This document shows, piece by piece, positions 45,335 to 54,905 of a DNA stretch of 64,000 nt. Made by a program: the position numbers and the translations under genes. Numbering within the stretch: position 1 is the first letter of the stretch; the number at the start of each line of letters is the position of its first letter. The DNA lies in contig NZ_RSCL01000001.1 in NCBI RefSeq assembly GCF_003991905.1, positions 558,654 through 622,653 of the forward strand. Reading direction: 5' to 3'. The stretch comes from Dulcicalothrix desertica PCC 7102. Its GTDB lineage: Bacteria; Cyanobacteriota; Cyanobacteriia; Cyanobacteriales; Nostocaceae. The notes under the pieces were generated by a model. It made no database searches and was not told the origin of the DNA. It saw nothing but the letters and a program-made list of their open reading frames with translations.

Positions 45335-46648
45335 ATGGACAATCAAGCAATCGCCAAAGTGCAATATCTCCAACGTCAAGCAGCTTCTCTTTTAATTTAT
45401 CAGTCTGTGTTAACAGGAGAAGTCGGAGGCGCCTTTTTAGATTTGCTGCAAGCGATACGTTATAAAGAAGCTGACGCACGCAGTTGTTTGCAAGCTTACG
45501 GCAATTACTTTAAATCGCTGGCAACGCTAAATCAAAATTGGGAAGATTATTTAATTCTCAAAATTTTACGCTCGGATAATCCTTTCTCGAAGTTAGCGCA
45601 GCAGCAAGATATAGAAAGTTTACCAGTACCACTAATTGCCGCAGTGGAACATGACTTACAAATACTCCAAACGCTTTATGAATGTAGTTGTGCAGTGTTA
45701 AGTGAGTGGGTGCAGTCTGTTGCCCATCTTCCTGTATCGCCAGTTATATGGTATGTAGAATCAGATAATGTTGAAACTGTAGAGACGTTACATGTAACGT
45801 CTCTACAAAAATTTGAAAACTGGGCAGATGCGACAGAGATGTTAGCTTCTTATTATCGGCAATATGGCACAGGATTATTTGCTGAATATAAAGCTTTGCG
45901 CTGGCAAGCTAATAACTTTGTTGGTATTAAAAATCCTGACTCAGTTAAAATTAGTGAATTGGTTGGCTATGAGTTACAGTATGAGGCTTTATTAAAGAAT
46001 ACAGAGTTTTTACTAGCTGGAGTTGGCGCCTTACATGTTTTGTTATATGGCAGTCGTGGTTCTGGGAAGTCGTCTTTAGTCAAAGCTTTATTAAACGAGT
46101 ATTGGCAACGGGGGTTAAGATTGCTCGAAGTCGCAAAATCTGAGTTGAAGGATTTACCTATGATTGTCGAGCAGTTGCGCTCTGTGCCGCAAAAATTTAT
46201 TGTATTCGTTGATGATTTATCGTTTGAAGATGACGACGATGCTTTTAAAGCGCTCAAAGTTGTATTAGAAGGTAACTTGACAGCGCGTGCTAAGAATGTA
46301 GTGGTATATGCTACATCAAATCGGCGCCATTTAATTCGCGAGTATTTCGCTGACCGACCAGCACCACGTGATAACGATGAAGTTCATGCTTGGGATACGA
46401 TGCAAGAAAAACTATCCTTTAGTGACCGCTTTGGTTTAACTTTGACATTTGAAGGCGCCGACCAAAACACTTATCTTAAAATAGTGAGGCATTTAGCTTT
46501 GCTAGCTGGAATTAATATTGATGATAAAGATTTACAGTATCAAGCGCTACAGTGGGCAACTCGGCACAATGGACGCTCAGGAAGAACCGCGCGACAGTTT
46601 GTCGATTACTTAAAAGCTGATATAGCAGTGTTTGGAGAGAAAACTTAA
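45335..46648 (+). CDS. DUF815-type AAA ATPase
   Basis: The 437-residue protein has an N-terminal helical region and an AAA-type ATPase domain: Walker A YGSRGSGKSSLVKALL near residue 240, Walker B FIVFVDDLSFE, ATSNRRHLI and a sensor region. This is the pattern of the DUF815 ATPase family, function unknown. A perfect 28-bp palindrome (45779-45806) is inserted in frame in the non-catalytic region, adding the VETLHVTSLQ segment. Confidence 0.82.
   Translation: MDNQAIAKVQYLQRQAASLLIYQSVLTGEVGGAFLDLLQAIRYKEADARSCLQAYGNYFKSLATLNQNWEDYLILKILRSDNPFSKLAQQQDIESLPVPLIAAVEHDLQILQTLYECSCAVLSEWVQSVAHLPVSPVIWYVESDNVETVETLHVTSLQKFENWADATEMLASYYRQYGTGLFAEYKALRWQANNFVGIKNPDSVKISELVGYELQYEALLKNTEFLLAGVGALHVLLYGSRGSGKSSLVKALLNEYWQRGLRLLEVAKSELKDLPMIVEQLRSVPQKFIVFVDDLSFEDDDDAFKALKVVLEGNLTARAKNVVVYATSNRRHLIREYFADRPAPRDNDEVHAWDTMQEKLSFSDRFGLTLTFEGADQNTYLKIVRHLALLAGINIDDKDLQYQALQWATRHNGRSGRTARQFVDYLKADIAVFGEKT
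45779..45806 (+). repeat. Perfect 28-bp palindrome within the DUF815-type gene
   Basis: Each half reads GTAGAGACGTTACA, so the complete element is its own reverse complement. It belongs to the same GTAGAGACG family as the palindrome at 8929-8956 and is read through as VETLHVTSLQ. Confidence 0.9.
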
Positions 46649-46835
46649 ACACGCACCCGAAAGTGTATATACAGGTAAGTATTCCATTTTTTTGCGACAT
46701 GAAGTAAAGTGTTATACTCACTCTTTCCTTATCTCGCTTTTCAGTGAATGTAGAATATATATAAAATCTCGCAGGAGAAACCAATAGTCAATAATATTCA
46801 TCCAACTACCTACCCGACTCGCGCACACAATTAAT

Positions 46836-48140
46836 ATGCAGCCAGCAGTGTCAAGCAATCGATTTCTTATAGGTACAATTGCATTTGTTCTCAGTTTTGG
46901 GCTGAGTCTTATTTTTAAGTGGAATTTCGGTGAAGCCGTTTTTACCGGAATAATCACCGTAATGGCAACTTATATTGCTGCCTTTTGTGTGGATAAACGG
47001 CGCCGAAATTATGAAATGCTGATTCTTGAATCTTACAGAAAGCGGATTCGCGAACTCGAAGGTGTAGAAGCTAACTTTATTGCCGAAATTAACCAATTAG
47101 AAAATCATCGTAATATATTATACAACGAAACCAATCAATTACAGAGTCAAATCAGCGAGCGTCGTAACCAACGCGAAATTCTTAACCGCGAGCTAGGTAG
47201 TTTTGTGGGACAGAAAGCCGCACTTGAAACGACTTATAATAGATTGCAGCATGAAATAGAGAATATTGAAAGAAGTAAAATAGAGTTGCATAACTCATTT
47301 GCTGCTGAAAAACGTAAGCAAGATTTGAATGTTAGTGTTTGCCGCGCCGAAATTACACAGTTACAAATACATATAGCAGAGCTAAAGAAACAAAAAGAAG
47401 AATTTGAAAATAATTTAACTTTATTAGAAAGACTAAAACCACAACTCGAAGAAAAGCTGCATGAACTGCGGGTACAAATTCAAGAGTTAGAAGTTAAAGA
47501 AAATCATAAAAACAGTATAATATCAGAAAAATCTAACGAGCGTAAAACATTAGATTCTAAAATTAAATCTCTTCAAACCAAACTAACCACAAAGCAAGAA
47601 GAGTTAAAAACTTTACAAGACCAAGTATCATTACTGCAAGACGAACGAAACTTGTTACAAACCCAAGTTTGGGAACTTTTGCAGTCAGCAGAAAAACTTA
47701 ACCCAGAATATAGTATTGAAGAGAATCATAATATATATGATAACGGTGTAGAGGCAGAAGCAGAATTTCCATTTTCTGATTTACTCGGAATTATAGAACC
47801 AGTATCAACTCAAAATATTCAATCACAAAATCAAATAGTTGAATTGTCAGGAGAATGGGATAATTTTAGGCGCCAGTTAAACCAAAGCGAGTTTTTAGTA
47901 TTAAAAGCTATATTAGAACAAGAAAATCCTAACGCTTCAATTAAAAAAATAGCAGAAGAGAATATTACAATGCCAAGCTTGTTAATTGATGCAGTCAACG
48001 AGTTAGCGAGTAATACGATTGGTGAGTTGATAATTGAAACCACTTCTGAGTATCCCAAAATATATACAGAACACATCGAAAATGTTTGTATTATAATTAA
48101 AGCATATGAAACAGCTGCTACCGAAACACACTTCGCCTAA
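46836..48140 (+). CDS. Membrane-anchored coiled-coil protein with TerB_C-like end
   Basis: The 434-residue protein has two membrane helices at about residues 9-50, a very long coiled coil at about 65-295 rich in Glu, Lys, Gln and Leu, and a compact carboxyl domain at about 345-430 (SGEWDNFRRQLNQSEFLVLK) that looks like the TerB C-terminal domain of tellurite-resistance-type systems. It is 68 bp upstream of a BrxC/BrxD-type ATPase gene on the same strand. TerB-linked genes are often in stress or phage-defence settings; a role here is inferred. Confidence 0.65.
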   Translation: MQPAVSSNRFLIGTIAFVLSFGLSLIFKWNFGEAVFTGIITVMATYIAAFCVDKRRRNYEMLILESYRKRIRELEGVEANFIAEINQLENHRNILYNETNQLQSQISERRNQREILNRELGSFVGQKAALETTYNRLQHEIENIERSKIELHNSFAAEKRKQDLNVSVCRAEITQLQIHIAELKKQKEEFENNLTLLERLKPQLEEKLHELRVQIQELEVKENHKNSIISEKSNERKTLDSKIKSLQTKLTTKQEELKTLQDQVSLLQDERNLLQTQVWELLQSAEKLNPEYSIEENHNIYDNGVEAEAEFPFSDLLGIIEPVSTQNIQSQNQIVELSGEWDNFRRQLNQSEFLVLKAILEQENPNASIKKIAEENITMPSLLIDAVNELASNTIGELIIETTSEYPKIYTEHIENVCIIIKAYETAATETHFA

Positions 48141-48208
48141 TTATGTTAGAACTAACGTAAAATAAAATATGGCAGATTTTTAGTAGGCCTGCCTAATAGA
48201 GGTTTCAA

Positions 48209-49534
48209 ATGGCAAAAGTTAAACTCCCAAAAAAAATATCTATTGGCTTGATAAATTCTTTGGGTGCGGGGGTAGTGCCAAGAGAAGGGGTTGAGCATAT
48301 TGCAGTCGGACGAGAAAAAGAACTTCAAAGTCTTATCCAAAATCTTGATGATATGGCTGAAGGAGTAGCGGCTTTTCGTTTTGTTATTGGTAATTACGGT
48401 TCCGGTAAAAGCTTTTTGCTGCAACTGCTGAGAAACCGCGCAATGGAACAAGGTTTTGTCGTTGCAGATGCGGACTTATCATCGAGTCGGCGCCTAGCTG
48501 GAAGTAATAACGAAGGACTTGCCACTTATCGAGAAATGATGAGTCATCTCTCTACAAAAACTCGTCCTGATGGTGGCGCCTTAGTTTCAATATTAGAAGG
48601 TTGGATAAACAAAATTCAGCAAGAAGTCGCTTCAACTTCTGGAATGCGTCCTAATGATGAAGGGTTTGACGACAAAGTAGAAGACAAAATTCGCGAAGTC
48701 GTGCAATATATGGAAGACTTAGTTCACGGCTTTGATTTTGGTAGCGTCATAAGTGCATATTGGCGAGGTTACCGTACTGATGACGATAATTTAAAAAATT
48801 CCGCACTTCGGTGGTTACGTGGTGAGTTTACCACAAAAATCGAAGCTAAACAAGCTTTGGGTGTGCGCGTAATTATCGATGATGAAAGTTGGTACGATTA
48901 CATCAAACTTTTAGCCAAATTTGTCGCCGAAATTGGTTATAAAGGGTTATTGATAATGCTTGATGAAGCTGTGAATTTGTATCAAATCCCTACAACTGTA
49001 ACACGTGAGAAAAATTACAATCGTTTATTAGGGATATTTAATGATACGATGCAGTGTAAAGCCGAGCATTTGGGTGTATTAATTGGTGGAACTACGAAAT
49101 TTTTAGAAGACCCAAATAGGGGATTGTTTTCTGACTTAGCATGGCGCCGACGTACAAAAGAAAGTCGGTTTGTAGAAGCTGCTGGTGTACAAGAATTTAT
49201 GGGTCCAGTTATTCGTTTAAACCCACTCAGTGAGGATGAAATTTTAAAGCTATTGCAAAAAATCGCTGACATTCATGCATCGAATTATAATAGTACTGCT
49301 TTGGGTATACGCGAATGTAAAAGCTTTGTCAAAGAAATAGTCAACCGTTTAGGCGCCGATGCACTATTAACTCCTGGTGAAATAGTTCGTGATTTTATCA
49401 GCATTTTAAACATTATGCATCAAAACCCACAACTCAAGTTTGAAGACATTATTCATGGAGATAACTTTAAACCAACTCTTGCGGGAGTTGATGCACATGA
49501 AAGTGATACGGATGTTGCCGAGTTTAGTTTGTAA
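48209..49534 (+). CDS. BrxC/BrxD-type (DUF2791) ATP-binding protein
   Basis: The 441-residue protein begins with a conserved GREKELQSLIQNLDDMAEG segment and Walker A GNYGSGKSFLLQLLRNRAME, followed by DADLSSSRRL, a Walker B-like LLIMLDEAVNLY and GGTTKFLEDPNRGLF. It matches the ATP-binding proteins of the BREX BrxC/BrxD group. GAGGT precedes the ATG. BREX genes other than this are absent here, so the protein may serve a different TerB-type system with the upstream coiled-coil protein. Confidence 0.85.
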   Translation: MAKVKLPKKISIGLINSLGAGVVPREGVEHIAVGREKELQSLIQNLDDMAEGVAAFRFVIGNYGSGKSFLLQLLRNRAMEQGFVVADADLSSSRRLAGSNNEGLATYREMMSHLSTKTRPDGGALVSILEGWINKIQQEVASTSGMRPNDEGFDDKVEDKIREVVQYMEDLVHGFDFGSVISAYWRGYRTDDDNLKNSALRWLRGEFTTKIEAKQALGVRVIIDDESWYDYIKLLAKFVAEIGYKGLLIMLDEAVNLYQIPTTVTREKNYNRLLGIFNDTMQCKAEHLGVLIGGTTKFLEDPNRGLFSDLAWRRRTKESRFVEAAGVQEFMGPVIRLNPLSEDEILKLLQKIADIHASNYNSTALGIRECKSFVKEIVNRLGADALLTPGEIVRDFISILNIMHQNPQLKFEDIIHGDNFKPTLAGVDAHESDTDVAEFSL

Positions 49535-49546
49535 TTAACTAACTAA

Positions 49547-50863
49547 TTACTCGTTCATATTACGATAAGTCGCAACTGCCGAAGGAGAAACGCGGTTCAA
49601 ATAACGGAATATCCAATACTTGAAAATAGTGTCTAAAATCACAGGGAATGTTGCGATGAATAAAAATATAAAACTGTGATTTCCTGGCAGTCCCCAGTGA
49701 CGCGAAATACCTTCTAAAATCACTTCCCAACCGTGTGGGGAGTGGAAACCCACAAAAATATCGGTAAACAGAATAATAATAAACGCTTTGGCACTATCGC
49801 TTAAACCGTAAACAATATGGTCAAAGAAATCTTTTAAAACGCTAATTTCACGCTTGCTAACCAGTAGAAGCCAAGTAAAAGCAACTACAGATGTCATATC
49901 TGAAAACACATTTTTAATTGCGTTAGAGCTTTCAAAGCGGTACTCTTCAGCTAGTTCGCGCGCTTCTTCTTGAACTTTTTCTTCTAACTCGGTCGCGGAC
50001 ATTGGTGCTATTAGACCAACTAAGCTTTGAAATTTAATTCTTTCTTCAAATCTTTCCAGTTCTGTTAGTGCTTCTTCTTCCATTTCGTAATTTATGAAAA
50101 CCCTGACGCTTTCATTGTTACGAAGATGGTCTACTATGGGACCAACAATAAAGGCTTTTGATAATTGATGTGTTAAAATTGGTACTATAATTAATAGTAA
50201 AATAAACCTAACTGATATTATGGTACGACGCTGCGCTTTACGGAAATTTTGAACAACATCTTGTTCTGCCGTTGGGTCTAACTCAACTTGCAACCGACCG
50301 ATAGTACCTAAAATGGAACGAGGCAAAACTCCGGTTGTATTAGTTTTACCAAGTTTTGGATTAGTTGATTCTCGAATTTCAAGATTTCTTAACCCTGGTT
50401 GAGAAAACGCTGTTTCTGTTTGTGCTATATGTGAACCAAAAAGTGCTGGAGGTGCAATTATCTCGTTATCAGTATCAATATTGGTATATTTTGCTGTAAT
50501 TTCATCAATAATTTTTAACTTCGTTAATACCTGTTCGGGATTAACTAATTCTACCCCATACCTTTGGGCGCCACGAGTATTCGACTCGTTAAAAAAGAAG
50601 CGACTAGAATTAAACTCAGTGAGTCTCATTCTCACAAGTCTTAATTGTTTTCGAAGGGAGGACTCAAAGTAGTCATTTACACTGCTTCTTGAAGCTGGGT
50701 CAATGCTTATTTGACTACCATTAAAATGTTCATCTTCAATTTGCTTGATATATAAAGCTGCTTGGTAAGCTTCTTCTAAAGAACGTGCTGGTGTTTTTAA
50801 ATACCACTTATAAAGTGATACCAAGTAAGCATAAACTTTTTGAGAGATACTAAGGTTATTCAT
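49547..50863 (-). CDS. pcxA: Proton extrusion protein PcxA (CemA/CotA family)
   Basis: From the ATG at 50863 the product is 438 residues; a TTG three codons earlier is possible. The amino half is soluble and the carboxyl half has four membrane helices, including RFILLLIIVPILTHQLSKAF and AFIIILFTDIFVGFHSPHGW, diagnostic of PcxA/CemA. It is required for light-induced proton extrusion at the plasma membrane. It converges with the ATPase gene, 12 bp apart. Confidence 0.93.
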   Translation of the reverse strand: MNNLSISQKVYAYLVSLYKWYLKTPARSLEEAYQAALYIKQIEDEHFNGSQISIDPASRSSVNDYFESSLRKQLRLVRMRLTEFNSSRFFFNESNTRGAQRYGVELVNPEQVLTKLKIIDEITAKYTNIDTDNEIIAPPALFGSHIAQTETAFSQPGLRNLEIRESTNPKLGKTNTTGVLPRSILGTIGRLQVELDPTAEQDVVQNFRKAQRRTIISVRFILLLIIVPILTHQLSKAFIVGPIVDHLRNNESVRVFINYEMEEEALTELERFEERIKFQSLVGLIAPMSATELEEKVQEEARELAEEYRFESSNAIKNVFSDMTSVVAFTWLLLVSKREISVLKDFFDHIVYGLSDSAKAFIIILFTDIFVGFHSPHGWEVILEGISRHWGLPGNHSFIFLFIATFPVILDTIFKYWIFRYLNRVSPSAVATYRNMNE

Positions 50864-50954
50864 TGCAGGCAACTATAAGCGCATTATAAGCGTAATTGAT
50901 TAACCTAGGAGAGTGCATAGGAGTAATACTAACAGATTGACAAGGAGACAGTTT

Positions 50955-53210
50955 GTGATTTTTGATTTGCTCTGGGTAACAGGTCCTAGTCGCAGCGGAA
51001 AAACTACTCGCTTAGTCGAGCAGTTTTGCTTTTGGGTGCAAGGCACCTCTCCCACTAATGAAACATTTTATACTAAAAGTACAAGTAAAAAAAGTAGTAT
51101 TAATACCCCGAAGCGTTTATTTATTCACCCAAGCGAACCAGGAGTTTTGGTGTTTGCGGCGAATAATGAAAACAGGAGTGAATTAGCAGATAAAATTGTA
51201 ACAGCCACACAGGGTAAATACCCAATTCGCGTCAAGACACCTTTGACATTTTTTCAGGAAGAAGTAGTATTATTTTTTCCTTTATTGGTAGAGTTATTGA
51301 ATTTAAAAGCACAATTTCCGGTGCGTTTGCGTCCAGAAACCGAGCAAGAGTTAGCGAGAAGATTATGGCGTCCGCATTTAGATGACGAAGTGTTACGACG
51401 TGCGGGTGTGAATGAGTATCGTTTTGTGCGTCGAGTAATTGACTTAATGCAGTTAGCAGCAGTAAGTGGGAATAGATGTGAGGATATAACGAGTTTATTA
51501 AGTGAAGGGTTAGGAAACGCGACTAATTTGGAACCCGAATTTTATTCTGAGTTAATTATAGAGTGGCGTGACTGGTGTAGAACACGCGGTTTTTTGACAT
51601 ATGGAGTAATTACAGAGCTTTTTTGTCAACATTTATTACCGAATGAAAGTTATCAACGGCGCCTGCCTTCGCGGTATCAGGCGATAATAGCAGATGACGT
51701 TGGTGATTATCCGGCTGTGGCGCGTGATTTATTTGAGGTGTTGTTGGATAAGGGAGCGATAGGCGCCTTTAGTTATAACCCTGATAATATAGTGCGGTTG
51801 GGGTTAGGCGCCGACCCAGCTTACCTAGAATCTTTAGCCGAACGTTGTCAAGTAGAAACACTGACACCCCTATCGAGTGTAGGTTTAGGTGATGCACTCA
51901 CAACACAAATGGTGGAAATTATTAGTGAGCCAATGACGTTGCTAAACTTTCCTAATAATATCCAATCAATTCAAACCACATCGCGAGCCTCATTACTGCG
52001 TCAAACAGGTGATACAATAGTCTCATCTGTTAAATTAAAGCAAGTAGAACCAAAAGATATTGTGATAATTGCACCTGGTTTAGATGCAATTGCGGAATAT
52101 ACTTTGACATCTATTCTTAGTAAGCAGAATATTCACGTTAACTTATTAAACAACCAGCGACCTTTAATCGCATCACCTTTAATTCGGTCATTATTGACAT
52201 TGATATCTTTAATTTATCCTGGAAATGGGCGCCTGGTTGACCGAGATGCAGTAGCGGAGATGTTAGTAATATTGAGTCGAGGCAACTTAGCATCAAGAAG
52301 TGATAGCTCTGCTATAGAAAGTTTAGACAACAACATACGAGACAACCAACTAGCAACACCTCACTATCCACATATCGACCCAGTACGTGCAGGTTTAATA
52401 GCAGACTACTGTTTTGTACCACACCCTGATGCACCTAATTTATTACCACCAACAAGTTTCGACCGTTGGGACAGGTTAGGTTATGCAGCAACCAGAGCAT
52501 ACGAACAAATATTACAGTGGATAGAAACACAACGAAGCAGACAGCAAGAACGTGTAATACCCAGTCCCATATCGTTATTGTACGCAGCCATAGAGAAATT
52601 TTTTCTCAACGTCACAAACTTACCCTACGACCAAATCACAACACTGCGGGAATTACTAGAAACAGCACAACACTACTGGGAAATTGATACTAGACTACGA
52701 AGTCAGAAACCAGGAGAAGATGGAAGCAAGACACAGCAACTAACTTTACCAGTTTTTAATGCCCCATTCGCAACAAATTCCACAATTGCAGAATTTATTC
52801 AACTATTACGACGTGGAACAATAGTGTCATATCCTTACCCAGTTCGTCCGGTTGGCCCAGCAGCAAACGCAGTCACAATATCAACAATATTCCAGTACCG
52901 TTCAAGTCGTAAAGCCCACAAATGGCACTTTTGGCTAGATGCGGGTTCATACTTATGGGCAAAAGGTGGTGCTGCAACATTATACGGCGCCAACTTATTT
53001 CTACGCGATAGATTGGGTCAACCTTGGACCGCAGAAGACGAAACCCTCGCAGAAAACCAACGAGTCAAACGCATTTTAGCCGACCTACTCGCGCGTGTAT
53101 CCGACCGACTATATCTATGTCACAGCGAACTAGCAGTAAACGGTCAAGAACAACTAGGCCCCTTACTACCCCTAGTCAACGCTTCCCTACCACTTACCAA
53201 TGAAACCTAA
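50955..53210 (+). CDS. SF1 (UvrD/AddB-like) helicase-related protein
   Basis: The chosen GTG at 50955 is preceded by AAGGAGA at ideal spacing; an earlier GTG at 50913 has no such site. The 751-residue product starts near VTGPSRSGKTTRLVEQFCFW (Walker A), has IIADDVGDYPAVARDLF in the motif II position with Asp-Asp rather than Asp-Glu, and LVFAANNENRS, a typical SF1 motif. It resembles AddB/UvrD-like proteins lacking a nuclease end. It may be an inactivated or divergent helicase in DNA repair. The family assignment is moderate. Confidence 0.6.
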   Translation: MIFDLLWVTGPSRSGKTTRLVEQFCFWVQGTSPTNETFYTKSTSKKSSINTPKRLFIHPSEPGVLVFAANNENRSELADKIVTATQGKYPIRVKTPLTFFQEEVVLFFPLLVELLNLKAQFPVRLRPETEQELARRLWRPHLDDEVLRRAGVNEYRFVRRVIDLMQLAAVSGNRCEDITSLLSEGLGNATNLEPEFYSELIIEWRDWCRTRGFLTYGVITELFCQHLLPNESYQRRLPSRYQAIIADDVGDYPAVARDLFEVLLDKGAIGAFSYNPDNIVRLGLGADPAYLESLAERCQVETLTPLSSVGLGDALTTQMVEIISEPMTLLNFPNNIQSIQTTSRASLLRQTGDTIVSSVKLKQVEPKDIVIIAPGLDAIAEYTLTSILSKQNIHVNLLNNQRPLIASPLIRSLLTLISLIYPGNGRLVDRDAVAEMLVILSRGNLASRSDSSAIESLDNNIRDNQLATPHYPHIDPVRAGLIADYCFVPHPDAPNLLPPTSFDRWDRLGYAATRAYEQILQWIETQRSRQQERVIPSPISLLYAAIEKFFLNVTNLPYDQITTLRELLETAQHYWEIDTRLRSQKPGEDGSKTQQLTLPVFNAPFATNSTIAEFIQLLRRGTIVSYPYPVRPVGPAANAVTISTIFQYRSSRKAHKWHFWLDAGSYLWAKGGAATLYGANLFLRDRLGQPWTAEDETLAENQRVKRILADLLARVSDRLYLCHSELAVNGQEQLGPLLPLVNASLPLTNET

Positions 53211-53233
53211 TAAATTATCTTGTAATAAATTAT

Positions 53234-53260
53234 CTTGTGGAACGGGCATCCCTGCCCGTT
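53234..53260. repeat. Dispersed CTTGTGGAACGGGCATCC hairpin repeat
   Basis: CTTGTGGAACGGGCATCC followed by CTGCCCGTT, one of three copies in the window (others at 4361-4393 and 63691-63718). It sits between the convergent helicase-like and XisI genes. Confidence 0.75.
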
Positions 53261-53268
53261 ACTAATTA

Positions 53269-53643
53269 TTAACCCCTAACCCCTTCTAACGGCTTAACTT
53301 CAGATTTATTCTCAACTCCAACACCAAACTCAGTAAATTGCCGAACAAAAGGAGAACGATAGCCCAACACAATATCACTCTTTGGAACACCAGCCTCCAC
53401 TAACTGTTGAGAAATCCCTTCCTGGGTGCCATCTCGCTGAATCCAAATTTGATTATTCTTAATATCAATATGAATCAAACTCCCATACACCTGAGCTTCA
53501 TCCCGCCAACCAACAAACATAATCAAATAATGACCATTAGCTCGATCTGCGATTAACTCTACTTCCGTTCCTTCCCCTACTGTTGTAGTTGCATACGGTT
53601 GGAGGATTTTTTCTACTACGTTATAATAATTTAGTTTCTCCAT
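53269..53643 (-). CDS. xisI: XisI-family protein
   Basis: From the ATG at 53643 the product is 124 residues, MEKLNYYNVVEKILQPYATT onward, including YLIMFVGWRDEAQVYGSLIH, IKNNQIWIQRDGTQEGI and KSDIVLGYRSP, the core pattern of XisI. The longer frame adds a hydrophobic stretch not seen in the family. XisI and XisH together control excision of the fdxN element in Anabaena, though most copies in cyanobacteria are unlinked to it. No XisH gene is next to this copy. Confidence 0.88.
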   Translation of the reverse strand: MEKLNYYNVVEKILQPYATTTVGEGTEVELIADRANGHYLIMFVGWRDEAQVYGSLIHIDIKNNQIWIQRDGTQEGISQQLVEAGVPKSDIVLGYRSPFVRQFTEFGVGVENKSEVKPLEGVRG

Positions 53644-53876
53644 AAAACAATCGCCTTCACATAAACAAGAAATACACAGAGTACACAGAGAGATTGGCGC
53701 CGACTCCCAAACATTAATAACACCGACCAATAGTGTCAGTACAAAATCTGGCACAAACAACCACTGATAGTAATCTCGCTTATAGTAATTTAATACCTAT
53801 AAACGCGGTGGAAGTATCCACATCTACCATCTAAACTGAGGATATTAGCCTCAATTATATCTGGAGGTGCTGCAAC

Positions 53877-54707
53877 ATGGTACAACAAGTAACAGAATTT
53901 GATACCGCCGACGATTTGGACTTTTACCCAGAGAGCGACGGTAAACCGATGGCAGAGAATACGATACAGTTTCGTTGGATTGTTTTAATTAAAGAAGGCT
54001 TAGAAATATTTTTTGCATCAGCTTTAAATGTATTTGTTGCTGGAGACTTATTATGGTATCCAGTTAGAGGTAATAAATATATAAAGTGTGCGCCAGATGC
54101 AATGGTAGTCTTTGGGAGACCAAAAGGTGATAGGGGTGCATATGTACAGCACCGTGAAGGAAACGTGGCGCCGCAAGTAGTATTTGAAGTTCTCTCACCC
54201 GGCAATAGAAGTGCCGAAATGAAAAGAAAGTTTAACTTTTATCAAAAATATGGAGTCGAAGAATACTATATTTATGACCCGATTAAAAATAATCTACAAG
54301 GTTGGTTACGCTCAAATAGCATATTAAAACCAATTGCGAATATAAATAATTGGACAAGCCCACGGTTGAATATCAAATTTGTATTAACACCTACGACACT
54401 TGAAATTTATGACCCAAACGGTGAAAAGTTTTTAACTCCCGTAGAATTAAAAGAAGAAAGTAAACTTGAACGGCAGCAGCGTCAACAAGCTGAACAACAA
54501 GCTCAACTCGAACGACAACAGCGTTTACAAGCTGAACAAAAGGCTCAACAAGCCGAACAACAGGCTCAACTTGAACGACAACAGCGTGAACTCGAACGGC
54601 AAGCAAGATTTGATGCAGTGCGTCAATTACTACAAATGGGGTTGAGTGTCGAACAAGTTGCACAGGCACTTTCATTAACTATAGAAGAAGTGGAGCAAAT
54701 AAGGTAA
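53877..54707 (+). CDS. Uma2-family (DUF820) putative endonuclease with coiled-coil tail
   Basis: The 276-residue protein has the Uma2 nuclease-like fold: DLLWYPVRGNKYIKCAPDAM, VVFEVLSPGNRSAEMKRKF and GVEEYYIYDP. The PD-(D/E)xK-type residues D and E are present. Residues 200-245 form repeated AEQQAQLERQQR units, then a helix (LLQMGLSVEQVAQALSL). GGAGGTG precedes the ATG. Uma2 genes are very numerous in these genomes and their role is unsettled. Confidence 0.9.
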   Translation: MVQQVTEFDTADDLDFYPESDGKPMAENTIQFRWIVLIKEGLEIFFASALNVFVAGDLLWYPVRGNKYIKCAPDAMVVFGRPKGDRGAYVQHREGNVAPQVVFEVLSPGNRSAEMKRKFNFYQKYGVEEYYIYDPIKNNLQGWLRSNSILKPIANINNWTSPRLNIKFVLTPTTLEIYDPNGEKFLTPVELKEESKLERQQRQQAEQQAQLERQQRLQAEQKAQQAEQQAQLERQQRELERQARFDAVRQLLQMGLSVEQVAQALSLTIEEVEQIR

Positions 54708-54905
54708 TTACACGCAGTCACCTTGCCATTTTAAACGCCCCGCTAAATCTGAAAAATCGTAAGATTTTTTCTGAGTATTTTCTGGAATAGTACCTGGGTT
54801 TAAGACTATAACTACATCAACGGCGCCTGCCGATAAGTCTGTTGGTACATCAATATGTAAATTTCCTGAATCATCAATAACTGTTGCTAGCTTTAAGACT
54901 TTCAT
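54708..54905 (-). CDS. Small antitoxin-like protein, apparently short at its end
   Basis: The 65-residue protein MKVLKLATVIDDSGNLHIDV...SDLAGRLKWQGDCV resembles small cyanobacterial antitoxin-like proteins whose usual end continues after WQGDA with an RxLRDEW-like tail. Here it stops at WQGDCV. No toxin gene is next to it. It abuts the convergent Uma2 gene with no gap. Recognition of the family is from memory and moderate. Confidence 0.6.
   Translation of the reverse strand: MKVLKLATVIDDSGNLHIDVPTDLSAGAVDVVIVLNPGTIPENTQKKSYDFSDLAGRLKWQGDCV

Noticed and set aside
48209-49534. A complete BREX system
   Set aside because: Only the BrxC/BrxD-type ATPase is present; the methylase, phosphatase and other BREX genes are absent from the window.
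53269-53643. An fdxN-type excision element around XisI
   Set aside because: No recombinase, XisH, nif gene or direct-repeat boundary is visible.
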